NCBI GenBank assembly: GCA_964513205.1
Contig: CAZELP010000021.1
Location: 1-28,358 of the forward strand
Length of the DNA: 28,358 nt
Source of the DNA: JAGVJT01 sp964513205
GTDB taxonomy: Bacteria > Pseudomonadota > Gammaproteobacteria > Legionellales > Legionellaceae
Direction of reading: 5' to 3'
In this document: positions 8,111 to 16,497 of the stretch, piece after piece
Layout: each line of letters starts with the position of its first letter
Numbering within the stretch: position 1 is the first letter of the stretch
Position numbers and translations under genes: made by a program
Notes under the pieces: generated by a model
What the model was told of the DNA's origin: nothing
The model's input: only the letters and a program-made list of their open reading frames with translations
The model's database searches: none

Positions 8111-9318
8111 GCTTTTTTCTCCAGGACAGGCTTTTCTAATGGTGTTTTTTTCGTGGGTTGTGGTGCAAGCGAAACTACTTCTGGATTCACCAATCCTCCG
8201 GGAGTGGCGTTTTGTAGTCCGTCAATGATGACGAGATCGTTCTTCTGGAGTCCCGATTTCACACCGCGAATACCATCTTCAAGACCTGCCAGCGTAATAC
8301 GTCTTAGTTCAACTTGACGTGCCTGATTAACTATCAAAACATAAGCCCCAATTTGGTCATACTGAACGGCTGTATCTGGGATGGTGAGTGTGGGTACCGG
8401 GTCACCGATGGCCATTCGAACTTTGACAAAAAGTCCAGGAAGCAGTGCATAGTCTTTGTTTGGAAACAGTGCTCTAAATTCTAATGTTCCCGTTGAGGCG
8501 TCTAATGCAGTGTTGACAAAATCGAGCTTGCCCTCAAACTTGTGACCGGGCTGACCTTGGAGCTCGATCTGAACAGGAACTTGTTTGACGTGATTTTCAT
8601 CAATTCCTTTGGCATGTGCGGCAATTCTTAAAGGAATTAAATCAATTTCATTTAAATTAAAATAGACATAAATTGGATCGAGTTGTTCAATGTTGGCAAG
8701 CTCTGTTGCCACACCGTTTCCAACGAGATTGTTTTTATCAATGAGATGTCGACCAATACGACCATCAAAGGGTGCTTCGACGTGCGTGTATCCGTAATTG
8801 ATTGTTGCAACAATGAGATTTTCTCGTGCTTTTGCCACTTCCGCACCCGATTGCTCGCTTTTGGCGAACCATTTTTCTACGTTATTTAACGATGTCGCGT
8901 TTTCTCGATACATTCTTTTTTGTCTTTCATGCTCAGATTTATCGTAGGTATGAATGGCTTCTTGCGCTGCCAAGCTTGCCTTTGCTTCGTTTAACTTGGC
9001 CAGATAAGGTTCTGGTTCAATCACAAAAAGCAGGGCGCCTTTTTTTACGATCGAACCATCATTGAAATTGATTTCATTCAAATATCCTTCTACACGCGCT
9101 ACTAGATCGACTGAATTGTAAGCCACTGTATTCCCTGTCTGAGTGATGTATTCAGCCATATTTCGTGTCACGGGATTTGCGGCTTTGACTATGGGAGGAG
9201 GAATGTCTAGATCATGATGTTTAGATTTGTAAAAAATATAAACATTGTAACAAAGCAAAAAAACAAAAGCGGCTTTTGCGATTTTTTTTAATTTTTCTTT
9301 TTGAGCGTGCGTTGTCAT
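8107..9318 (-). CDS. RND efflux periplasmic adaptor (membrane fusion protein, AcrA/MexE-like)
   Basis: A 403-residue adaptor linking the RND pump to the outer-membrane channel. An N-terminal membrane segment (about 14-31) anchors it. It lacks a lipobox, unlike AcrA itself. After it come a lipoyl/barrel-sandwich half (VARVEGYLNEINFNDGSIV, about 72-90), a coiled-coil hairpin (about 110-165) and the second lipoyl half with GYTHVEAPFDGRIG (about 176-189). A beta-barrel and membrane-proximal domain follow. The tail is Pro/Lys-rich. It starts 5 bases after the outer-membrane factor gene and overlaps the pump gene by 4 bases, so all three are one operon and should make a tripartite system. Confidence 0.93.
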   Translation of the reverse strand: MTTHAQKEKLKKIAKAAFVFLLCYNVYIFYKSKHHDLDIPPPIVKAANPVTRNMAEYITQTGNTVAYNSVDLVARVEGYLNEINFNDGSIVKKGALLFVIEPEPYLAKLNEAKASLAAQEAIHTYDKSEHERQKRMYRENATSLNNVEKWFAKSEQSGAEVAKARENLIVATINYGYTHVEAPFDGRIGRHLIDKNNLVGNGVATELANIEQLDPIYVYFNLNEIDLIPLRIAAHAKGIDENHVKQVPVQIELQGQPGHKFEGKLDFVNTALDASTGTLEFRALFPNKDYALLPGLFVKVRMAIGDPVPTLTIPDTAVQYDQIGAYVLIVNQARQVELRRITLAGLEDGIRGVKSGLQKNDLVIIDGLQNATPGGLVNPEVVSLAPQPTKKTPLEKPVLEKKA

Positions 9319-9323
9319 TCAAA

Positions 9324-10883
9324 TCACCAATTAGGAAGGTAAAGCTGCCTGAATTCTTCTTCTTTTGTTTTTGGGGCTTCATGGTGCTCTTCTTTCAATA
9401 AATCTCCCCAGTCTGTTCGTTGTCCCATTTCTTTTTTGATTGATTCTGGGACAATGTCATTTTGTTTTCTCATTTGCCAGCCACCACCTAAAGCACGATA
9501 TAATCCGACGACTGCTTTCGGAACTTCTGCTTGTGCCTCAACCAGTTTGGTTTGGACGGCCAATTGCTGTTGTTCTGCATAAAGCACGCTGGTGTAATCT
9601 GCCTCACCTTCTCTGTATTGAATCAAGACAAGTTTGGTTGCAAGGATGGCTGATTTGACTGCTCGTTCAAGATGTTGTTTTGTTTTCTGGGACTCGATGT
9701 AAGCGGTAATGTTATCTTGAACTTCTTTTTGTGCTTTGAGTACAACGTTTAAATAATCGAGTAAGGCCTGTTGAAAAACTGCATCTTGTGCTCGGACTTG
9801 GTTTGTAATTTGTCCATAATTTAAAATGGGCCAGTTGAATAGGGGGCCTGCAATAATGTTTTGGTTTGAGTTATTAAACATATCAGCAAGAGAGGCTCCA
9901 TTGATGGTGTTTGCCGCAAAACTAAAACTTCCCGAGAGCGATAAAGACGGGTAAAGCTGCGCCTTTGTCGCGCCAATTGCTTCTGATTGTGCAATGGCAT
10001 TGAGTCGTGCTTCTTCGACGTCTGGTCGATTGGCCATTGCTTCATGCGGAATTCCAATCAAAACATGATGCGGAGCTTTAGGAATGCCATATTTTTTTTG
10101 AATCAATGGGTCAATCTCTTTGGGAGTTAAGCCCAAAAGTAAAGCCAATGCATCTTTGTTCATCTGCAAAGCAGCTGTGTAAGTAGGTAATTCGGCTTCT
10201 GTTTCGGCAAGCATGGTCTTGGCTTGTGCCACATCGAGAAGACTGACTTCGCCCGCGCGATAGCGTGACTGTGTGAGTGATAAGCTCATTTTTTGTATGG
10301 CGATGTTTTGTTTAATCACGTCAATCAATGTTTGATTGGTGCGCAGATCAATATAGTTGTTCGCAATATCAGCTGTTAATGTAACAAGTGACGAGTCATA
10401 AGCCGCTATTGATGAAAGAAAAGTCGAGTCTTGAGACAAAACTGCACGGCGATATTTACCCCAAAAATCAATCTCCCATGTGGCAAGAAAACCCAGTGTT
10501 GTCGCTGAGAATGTTGGAGGAAGAACGTCTTGAAGGTAATTTCCTCCAATCCTATAGTACTGGTAATTCCCATTCATGTTTTGTTGTTGAGGATAAAGTG
10601 AGCCGACCGTTCGAGCCAGTTGTGCTCGTGATTGCAGGACATGAACCCCTGCTTTTTGTAAGCTTAAATTGCCATGGTATCCTTGCCGAATCAATGCGGT
10701 GAGGTTTGCATCGTGGAAAAGATTCCACCATGCGGGATTTTGAGGCCTTTTTTCTATAATGGTTTTATTTTTTTTAGGCCAATGTTTGACAATAGGTACT
10801 TTAGGTGCCTGATAATCAGGACCGACCATACATGCAGTAAGCGTAAGTAAAGCGATGGCAACCGGTATTTTTTTGTTTGGCAA
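9324..10883 (-). CDS. Outer-membrane efflux channel lipoprotein (NodT/OprM family)
   Basis: A TolC-like outer-membrane factor. The frame allows an ATG at 10910 (528 residues), but that ATG has no ribosome-binding site. A TTG at 10883 is preceded by AAGGAG at 7 bases and yields a classic short lipoprotein signal: basic PNKK, a hydrophobic run, then the lipobox LTAC with Cys18 as the lipidated residue. I therefore annotate 519 residues from TTG. The mature start CMVGPDYQAPKVP is typical of NodT-family channels, and two OEP repeats of long helices follow (one includes NRPDVEEARLNA). The C-terminal 50 residues are hydrophilic and charged, somewhat longer than usual. It is the first gene of the operon with the adaptor, pump and ldhA. 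Confidence 0.93.
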   Translation of the reverse strand: MPNKKIPVAIALLTLTACMVGPDYQAPKVPIVKHWPKKNKTIIEKRPQNPAWWNLFHDANLTALIRQGYHGNLSLQKAGVHVLQSRAQLARTVGSLYPQQQNMNGNYQYYRIGGNYLQDVLPPTFSATTLGFLATWEIDFWGKYRRAVLSQDSTFLSSIAAYDSSLVTLTADIANNYIDLRTNQTLIDVIKQNIAIQKMSLSLTQSRYRAGEVSLLDVAQAKTMLAETEAELPTYTAALQMNKDALALLLGLTPKEIDPLIQKKYGIPKAPHHVLIGIPHEAMANRPDVEEARLNAIAQSEAIGATKAQLYPSLSLSGSFSFAANTINGASLADMFNNSNQNIIAGPLFNWPILNYGQITNQVRAQDAVFQQALLDYLNVVLKAQKEVQDNITAYIESQKTKQHLERAVKSAILATKLVLIQYREGEADYTSVLYAEQQQLAVQTKLVEAQAEVPKAVVGLYRALGGGWQMRKQNDIVPESIKKEMGQRTDWGDLLKEEHHEAPKTKEEEFRQLYLPNW

Positions 10884-10890
10884 AACACGA

Positions 10891-10938
10891 CTCCTTGTGT
10901 ACTTGCTCATGTTAACTAAATTTTTGATAAAAAAACAA
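10891..10938 (-). promoter_or_regulatory. Candidate promoter and ribosome-binding site for the efflux operon
   Basis: Read leftwards, TTGTTT (10933-10938) and TTAACA (10910-10915) are separated by 17 bases and could be -35 and -10 boxes. The -10 box includes the first base of the in-frame ATG at 10910, so a transcript from here would start inside or after that ATG and use the TTG at 10883, whose Shine-Dalgarno is AAGGAG (10891-10896). The boxes are a weak match; the Shine-Dalgarno is strong. Confidence 0.4.
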
Positions 10939-10988
10939 GGGGAGATTGGGGTTCGATTCCGTGTACAACAGCTTTTTGGTGTATTCCT

Positions 10989-11888
10989 CTACTTTCTTGC
11001 ATATAAAAAAATTGAAAAAAGAACCAAGCTCATTCCACTGAGTTGAAGTAATGTTAAATCCTCATTTAAGATGAGCCATGCAAGAACAACAGTTGCGATA
11101 GGCATAATGGCAGTGGATAATGAAGCCATTACGCCATCAACATGTCTCACTGCGACAAACCAAAATACGTAAAATAGTCCCGAACTTAAGCCTATAATCA
11201 GTAGCACGATCCACGTTATTGAACTCAGCTGTTCAGGCGACCACTGTACAAAAAATAGGACGGGAAGGAGTAAAGTAGCGTTAATTCCATTCATTAATGC
11301 TGAGGTTAGAAAAACGGGCAGGCGATTGACATAAAGCTTGCAAAGCACGTAATAAGAGGCTTCTGGTAGTAAAGCCAACAACACAATGCCATCTCCTAAA
11401 AATGAATGTGACTGACTCACACCTTTTAATTTATCGTATGCGATAATCATCAATCCTATAGTCGCAAATAAAATACACAGCGCTTTTTCAGTTGATATCT
11501 TTTCACGTAAAAAAATCCAAGATAAAAGCGCAATGATGGCCGGCAACGCACTTGTGATAATGCCTGCAACATTGGCATCTGTCGAATTTAATCCACCCAA
11601 CATCAATCCATTAAATAGAACACCGGCTGATAATGACTGGGCTAAAATGAACAGCCAATCTCGATTTTTTAATTCGGAAAAATAGTTTTTTAGCGAGTTT
11701 TTTCCGGCAGATGGTGTGAACCAATGTAAAAACAATAACATGCAGGTTGCAATTAAAAAGCGAATTTCCAATAAAACGAATGCAGGAATCGAATCAAGAA
11801 GAAGCTTGGACGTTACAATGTTAACACCCACCATCGTTTGTGCTAATACAAGAAAAAGGATCCCTTTTGTAAAATAGTTTTCCCTCAT
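10989..11888 (-). CDS. EamA/DMT-superfamily transporter
   Basis: A 299-residue inner-membrane protein with about ten hydrophobic segments arranged as two EamA repeats (about 8-140 and 155-297). Family features include the proline and Gly-rich helix ends and a conserved acidic stretch before the repeat junction (WIFLREKIS, about 124-132, and the equivalent WLILNEDLT near 273-281). Members export amino acids, purines or other metabolites, or import metabolites in intracellular bacteria. The substrate cannot be told from sequence. It lies upstream of the efflux operon on the same strand with a 105-base gap to the TTG start, and downstream of the 929-residue gene with an 81-base gap. It is probably its own unit or loosely co-transcribed. 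Confidence 0.88.
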   Translation of the reverse strand: MRENYFTKGILFLVLAQTMVGVNIVTSKLLLDSIPAFVLLEIRFLIATCMLLFLHWFTPSAGKNSLKNYFSELKNRDWLFILAQSLSAGVLFNGLMLGGLNSTDANVAGIITSALPAIIALLSWIFLREKISTEKALCILFATIGLMIIAYDKLKGVSQSHSFLGDGIVLLALLPEASYYVLCKLYVNRLPVFLTSALMNGINATLLLPVLFFVQWSPEQLSSITWIVLLIIGLSSGLFYVFWFVAVRHVDGVMASLSTAIMPIATVVLAWLILNEDLTLLQLSGMSLVLFSIFLYARK

Positions 11889-11902
11889 TTTTCACACCAA
11901 GT

Positions 11903-11922
11903 AGTAGTAAGACCTTTCTACT
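11903..11922. other. Imperfect inverted repeat upstream of the EamA gene
   Basis: AGTAG at 11903-11907 pairs with CTACT at 11918-11922, and AAG pairs with CTT inside, with one mismatch and a two-base centre. It lies 15 bases before the EamA start, so it could be an operator or a leader hairpin. It has no T-tract, so it is not a standard terminator. Confidence 0.25.
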
Positions 11923-11969
11923 CCCGATCATGCTACATTGGTTCAATAATCACAAGTTGAATGCGCGCA

Positions 11970-14759
11970 TTAACGTATTCTGAGTTGATTTTTTTGTTCG
12001 TTTAAGCCAAATCCCAGTTGATTGGAAAGCAGTGAGGCACCTAAATTAAGTGTGTCTCTGCTCGGGATTTCGTATAACATGTATACAACTCCCATAAATA
12101 TGGCAAGTGTACTTATCATTCGATTAACAAATGGTGCCGTATTTTCCCTTGTTTGCAAATTTTCTTGAGTTGCCTCTTGCTCTAGAGGTGGTGTTTCTGT
12201 TTGTTCAACAGGTGTTGGCTCATCGAGTATTTCTACCTGCGAGGAAACTGGAAATTGAGTTTCTTCGTGAGAAAACTTTTGAGCCAGTCCTTGATAAAAA
12301 CTAAAAGCATATTGACCAAGTCCGCTCATGTGTTGTTGAGCTCTTTCAAGTGGAGAGTTTTGATAGAAAAGATATTCTGCCACACGAGAGCGATAGTAAG
12401 ATGTCGATGGCACATTCTCTGTGGTTGGTGTTGCAGCAGGCGTTAAGTCCGTTGGTATTGGTTCTTCGACCGTTTCTGGGCGAGGTGGAACAGGGAATTG
12501 AGCATCCGTAAAGATGTCGTTTGAAAAATTATGTGTTAACAATTGATAGAAGTATGACGCATACTGACTGGTCCAATTCATTCCCTGCTGAAATGACGGG
12601 GTTTGGAAGGTCTGATATCTCGTCGTTAAAGCTGAAATGATTTGAGATGGATTCAATTGCGCTCCGATTGCGCTCACTTGAGGAACAACTTCAGTGACTA
12701 TTCTCGATTGATGCACTCCTGTGGCAACGTTCATGCCAACGCCCATGGTTGCTGCCCAAAAAATACTGGGATATATATAGTAAACCGCTCCAGCTATTCC
12801 CAGTGTTGTGGTTAAGAAGGGGGCAACATAAGGGGTCATTCTTCTCACTGGTTGAATTAATCCTTGAGCCAGCTCCCAAGAGTTTTGCGCTTCTGTACGA
12901 GGCGTATGTTCTGTGGCGGGTGTTACCGTCGGAGAGGTTGCGGCTGTTGGTGATGTTGCGGGGCGTGTCGATGGGATGAGGTTTGAAAGCACTTGCAGAG
13001 GGCTTTCCGCACGATTTAAATTTTTTAGCAATAAAGGGATGGAGTCAATTGTTTTACTCTTTAAAACGACCTCCAAGGCATTTAATGTTGCAAAAAGCTC
13101 GTTTTCATCTTGGCGAGTTTTCTCTAAAAGAGAGGTGAAATCAAGATACAAATCCTGTGCTTGAGCTTCTTCAAATTGAGTTTGATTAATCTCGTTAAAA
13201 AGTTGAGTAATCCGTTTCATTAAGGAAACGACGTTTCCCTTTGAGACGTTCATGCATGTTTCAAATAAGGCTTGATTGATTTTTATATCCGCGTGCAATG
13301 TTTTGAGACTTGTTTCTAATTGGATTAATTCATCGTTAAAGTCTTTTAAATCAAATCCTTCATTTTTTTGAAATCTAATGAAATCATTGAAATTTTGATC
13401 TCGCGACAAAGAAGATTTATTGATAAGAGCATGGTTTGCAAGTAATCTGAAACTAATAGACGCATTCTCAATGCTGTTTGGGCTTAAAGCCAGAACCGCA
13501 TCGAGTTTTTCGCGATTTGATATAGGATCGGTTTCAACAAAAAGATCCACGTGTTCATTTCTTAATTCTCTGTATAGTCTCAGCCAATTCGGATCTTGTT
13601 TAAATTTCTCCACAATTTCTCTAAGCTTGTGGTTACCGTCATTTTTATCGTAGTTTTTAAAATACAGGCTAATTGCATCGCAAACATGCAAAATATCAAG
13701 ATTGTCTGGGTCATTTGACTCAAAGCTTCGGATAAGGTCTAGTGTTCTCTGTGCATTAATATTGGCATTTTGACTTCCAGACACATTGAGAGAACCAATG
13801 AGGTTTGCTATTTCGCAGTCAATACGCTCAGAAAAAACCTTTCGACCGTGTTCCTTGTTTGCCATAATGGCCTTTTCTTTAATTAGGGCCAGTGTCTCGA
13901 AGTTTCGTTTTACGCGTAAATTTCCTGGTAGAGTCGTGTTTCTTTCTATTGCAGCAAAAAAACCTTTGATATGCTCGTTGGTTGTGAATGACTTGAGCAT
14001 GGATGGATAAAAAATATTGAGTAATAGTTTGTAATACCAAGGCATGCGAAAAACGGCTAATGTCAGTTGCACTGGATATTTTTGTATATCGCTTTTCGAT
14101 GGTGTAAGTAGCATGCTACTTAGCGATTTTGGCATAAAAAATTGACTATTGGGATGACTGTTAAAATACGTTTCTAGTGTTGAAATGGGGTCGACTATTT
14201 TATCTTGCCAATCGCGCTCTAAATCGCCAAGTGCGTTTGAAAAATCTTTCCCAACCTCCGTGCTTGGAATAGAGTTTGCGTCAAAGAGCCATCTCACGGA
14301 TTGAGCCGTGCGTGAACGAAAGTATTTTCCCATCAGCGGTGAAAAAAAGATCCTGTGATAAAAATAGATGTTTTGATGCAAAACCTGTATGACTTCAAGC
14401 GGGTTACGATTTTCTTTTTGAATGGCTTTTTTGAATGGCCCAGGGAAGAAGAGGCGTCTTGCTCGATATCGCTCATTATAATCCTTTACAAGCTTTTCAA
14501 CTTCATCTTCAATAGGCTGATAATTTCCAAGACTAAACTTTAGACGACCCAGTCCTGGAAAAAGCACTCGCTCAAAAGTCGTGACATATGAAAACGCTTC
14601 TTTGATGGTTTTGTCGTCGTTTTTGTTTGGGCCTTCTAGAGCTAATTTGAGTTCTTTGGGAAAGAAAAACTTAGCAAAAGAGTTGAGGTTATTGTAAATC
14701 TGATGAATCTCTTGGGTGAATGCGTCCGGATTTTGAACAGGTAAAGTTGGCTCTGTCAT
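11970..14759 (-). CDS. Large hypothetical protein with C-terminal membrane segments and internal duplication
   Basis: No family recognised; 929 residues. Residues 1-590 look mostly helical and soluble, with many Asn, Leu, Phe and charged residues. Residues about 595-626 are a Pro/Thr/Ser/Ala linker. A hydrophobic stretch covers about 641-675 (one or two membrane passes). Two copies of an 84-residue unit follow, starting near 715 and 799, each ending in a Pro/Glu/Thr-rich spacer. A last membrane segment lies at about 879-900. The ATG has AGG nine bases upstream and a near-consensus promoter close by. It sits between ETF-QO and the EamA gene without obvious functional connection. Large size, no enzymatic motif, membrane segments and Pro/Thr linkers would fit a secreted effector or envelope protein of a host-associated bacterium; this is inference. 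Confidence 0.7.
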   Translation of the reverse strand: MTEPTLPVQNPDAFTQEIHQIYNNLNSFAKFFFPKELKLALEGPNKNDDKTIKEAFSYVTTFERVLFPGLGRLKFSLGNYQPIEDEVEKLVKDYNERYRARRLFFPGPFKKAIQKENRNPLEVIQVLHQNIYFYHRIFFSPLMGKYFRSRTAQSVRWLFDANSIPSTEVGKDFSNALGDLERDWQDKIVDPISTLETYFNSHPNSQFFMPKSLSSMLLTPSKSDIQKYPVQLTLAVFRMPWYYKLLLNIFYPSMLKSFTTNEHIKGFFAAIERNTTLPGNLRVKRNFETLALIKEKAIMANKEHGRKVFSERIDCEIANLIGSLNVSGSQNANINAQRTLDLIRSFESNDPDNLDILHVCDAISLYFKNYDKNDGNHKLREIVEKFKQDPNWLRLYRELRNEHVDLFVETDPISNREKLDAVLALSPNSIENASISFRLLANHALINKSSLSRDQNFNDFIRFQKNEGFDLKDFNDELIQLETSLKTLHADIKINQALFETCMNVSKGNVVSLMKRITQLFNEINQTQFEEAQAQDLYLDFTSLLEKTRQDENELFATLNALEVVLKSKTIDSIPLLLKNLNRAESPLQVLSNLIPSTRPATSPTAATSPTVTPATEHTPRTEAQNSWELAQGLIQPVRRMTPYVAPFLTTTLGIAGAVYYIYPSIFWAATMGVGMNVATGVHQSRIVTEVVPQVSAIGAQLNPSQIISALTTRYQTFQTPSFQQGMNWTSQYASYFYQLLTHNFSNDIFTDAQFPVPPRPETVEEPIPTDLTPAATPTTENVPSTSYYRSRVAEYLFYQNSPLERAQQHMSGLGQYAFSFYQGLAQKFSHEETQFPVSSQVEILDEPTPVEQTETPPLEQEATQENLQTRENTAPFVNRMISTLAIFMGVVYMLYEIPSRDTLNLGASLLSNQLGFGLNEQKNQLRIR
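12210..12611 (-). repeat. Tandem internal duplication coding for two 84-residue units
   Basis: Unit A starts at about residue 715 and unit B at about 799 of the 929-residue protein. They align in register over about 30 positions: YQ....., QQ.M at 724-727 and 808-811, SQYASYFYQ versus GQYAFSFYQ, then NFS versus KFS. After a 3-residue gap come QFPV in both and EEPIP versus DEPTP. The copies have diverged, so the duplication is old. Confidence 0.75.
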
Positions 14760-14794
14760 CTTAAATAACCTAAAAAATAGTCGTCACTATGTAT

Positions 14795-14823
14795 ATTTTA
14801 TATGCAACATGTCAATGTGTCAA
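14795..14823 (-). promoter_or_regulatory. Sigma-70-type promoter of the 929-residue gene, with tandem 8-base repeat
   Basis: Read leftwards, TTGACA (14818-14823) and TAAAAT (14795-14800) are separated by exactly 17 bases. A second TTGACA (14810-14815) lies within the spacer, because the octamer TGTCAATG (plus strand) occurs twice head to tail at 14810-14825. The promoter is about 40-60 bases from the ATG at 14759. The direct repeat over the -35 box could be a regulator site or simple duplication. Confidence 0.65.
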
Positions 14824-14852
14824 TGAAAGATGACGTTCTATTTAGACACGAC

Positions 14853-16478
14853 TTACATCCCTATGTAGCGAGGACCTCCGCCACCTTCAGGGGCTGTCCA
14901 GTGAATATTTTGTTGTGGATCTTTAATGTCGCACGTTTTGCAGTGAATGCAGTTTTGGCCATTGATTTGCAGACGTGGAGTGGTGTTTTCATCCACGATT
15001 TCATAAACTCCGGCAGGACAGTAACGCACTTCGGGCGAAGCGTATTCACGATAATTAACGTCAATTGCCACATGGGCATCTTTTAGTTTTAAATGTGTTG
15101 GTTGGTTGTCTTCATGAAAGGTATTGGTTAAATAAACAGAAGAAGATTTATCAAAAGTCAATTTCCCATCTGGTTTGGGGTAATGAACTTTGATGCTGGC
15201 ATGAGCGGGTTTTAATGTGGTGTGATCCGCGTGATTTTTTAATGTCCATGGTGTTTTGCCAACGGTAATATAAGTTTCGAAAGCCGCGTTAAATAGGCCC
15301 CACCATAAGCCTTTTTGAAATCCAGGACGAATATTTCTGACGGCATATAATTCTTTGGCCGCCCAAGACTGTTCAAAATTTTGGGTATAGGAAAATGCTT
15401 CCATTGAATTCGATTGGAGCGTATCAAAACAGGCGTTGGCAGCCAAAATACCTGACTGAATGGCCATATGAATCCCTTTAATTTGAGGGACATTCAAGAA
15501 ACCTGCTGCATCACCAATCAACATTCCTCCTTCGAAAGTCAATTTAGGTAAAGATTGCCAGCCTCCTTCTATCAGGGCACGAGCACCATATGCGATTCGT
15601 TCTCCGTTGATTAATTGTTTTTGAATAAATGGATGTGTTTTAAATCGTTGCATTTCTTCGAAAGGGCTCAACCATGGATTTTCATAATCAAGACCCACAA
15701 CAAGTCCGAGCGCTATGCGTTGTTCTGAAAGATGATATACAAAAGAACCACCGTATGTGTGTTGAGACAATGGCCACCCAATGGTATGGATAACCCGACC
15801 CGCTTGGTGTTGACTAGCCGGTACTCGCCAAATTTCTTTAATGCCTAGTCCATAGGTTTGAGGGTTACTTTTTTCTCGCAAGTTGTAATGATGAATGAGT
15901 GCTTCAGAAAGTTGTCCGCGACAGCCTTCGGCGAAAAGTGTTTGTTTGGCGTGAAGATGCAATCCAGGTTGATATCGGTCTGTTTTTTCTCCTTTTTTAT
16001 CAATGCCGAAGTCACCAATGGCAACACCAATCACTTGATTTTTGTCGTTATATAGCACTTCGGTTGCAGCGAATCCGGTATAAATTTCACAGCCCAATGT
16101 GCTGGCTTGGTCAGCTAAAAATAAGCCAAGCTCACCCAAAGAGATGATTCGATTTTCTACGCCATTTTTCATAGGACGAGGAGTAGGGAGGCGAAAAGCT
16201 CTATTTTTTGTCAAATAGTAAAATTGATCTTTTGTGACCATGCTGTAATAAGGCGCTTTTTCCCACGCTTGAGGGAGAAGTTCTTTCAAACTTTTGGGAT
16301 TAAGGACCGCACCAGAAATGAGATGTGCACCAACCTGAGCCCCTTTTTCTAAGACACAGACCCTTAATTGTTGATTTTTTGCTTGTGCCTGTTGTAGTAG
16401 CCGAATGGCTGCAGCAAGACCGGCTGGACCTGCGCCAACGATAATGACATCGTATTCCATGACCTCATGATCCATCAT
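14853..16478 (-). CDS. Electron transfer flavoprotein-ubiquinone oxidoreductase
   Basis: A 541-residue membrane-associated flavoprotein that passes electrons from reduced ETF (from fatty-acid and amino-acid oxidation) to ubiquinone. The FAD-binding motif is GAGPAG (15-20), and a second FAD block is GDAAGFLNVPQIKG (about 318-331). The C-terminus carries the 4Fe-4S ligands Cys487 (CPAGVYE), Cys510, Cys513 and Cys516 (CIHCKTC), and ends in the typical GGGGPRYIGM. Length matches bacterial ETF-QO. Three nearby ATG codons are possible (residues 1, 2 and 7); I keep the first because AGGGA lies 9 bases before it. It starts 19 bases after mfd and probably shares its transcript. The ETF alpha and beta genes are not in this window. 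Confidence 0.95.
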   Translation of the reverse strand: MMDHEVMEYDVIIVGAGPAGLAAAIRLLQQAQAKNQQLRVCVLEKGAQVGAHLISGAVLNPKSLKELLPQAWEKAPYYSMVTKDQFYYLTKNRAFRLPTPRPMKNGVENRIISLGELGLFLADQASTLGCEIYTGFAATEVLYNDKNQVIGVAIGDFGIDKKGEKTDRYQPGLHLHAKQTLFAEGCRGQLSEALIHHYNLREKSNPQTYGLGIKEIWRVPASQHQAGRVIHTIGWPLSQHTYGGSFVYHLSEQRIALGLVVGLDYENPWLSPFEEMQRFKTHPFIQKQLINGERIAYGARALIEGGWQSLPKLTFEGGMLIGDAAGFLNVPQIKGIHMAIQSGILAANACFDTLQSNSMEAFSYTQNFEQSWAAKELYAVRNIRPGFQKGLWWGLFNAAFETYITVGKTPWTLKNHADHTTLKPAHASIKVHYPKPDGKLTFDKSSSVYLTNTFHEDNQPTHLKLKDAHVAIDVNYREYASPEVRYCPAGVYEIVDENTTPRLQINGQNCIHCKTCDIKDPQQNIHWTAPEGGGGPRYIGM

Positions 16479-16497
16479 ATGCGATTATCCCTTTTGT

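Noticed and set aside
10940..10975. A tRNA T-arm-like string (GGGGTTCGATTCC) between the EamA gene and the efflux operon
   Set aside because: The flanking bases give only two Watson-Crick pairs for the T-stem, and there is no acceptor stem, anticodon arm or CCA on either strand.
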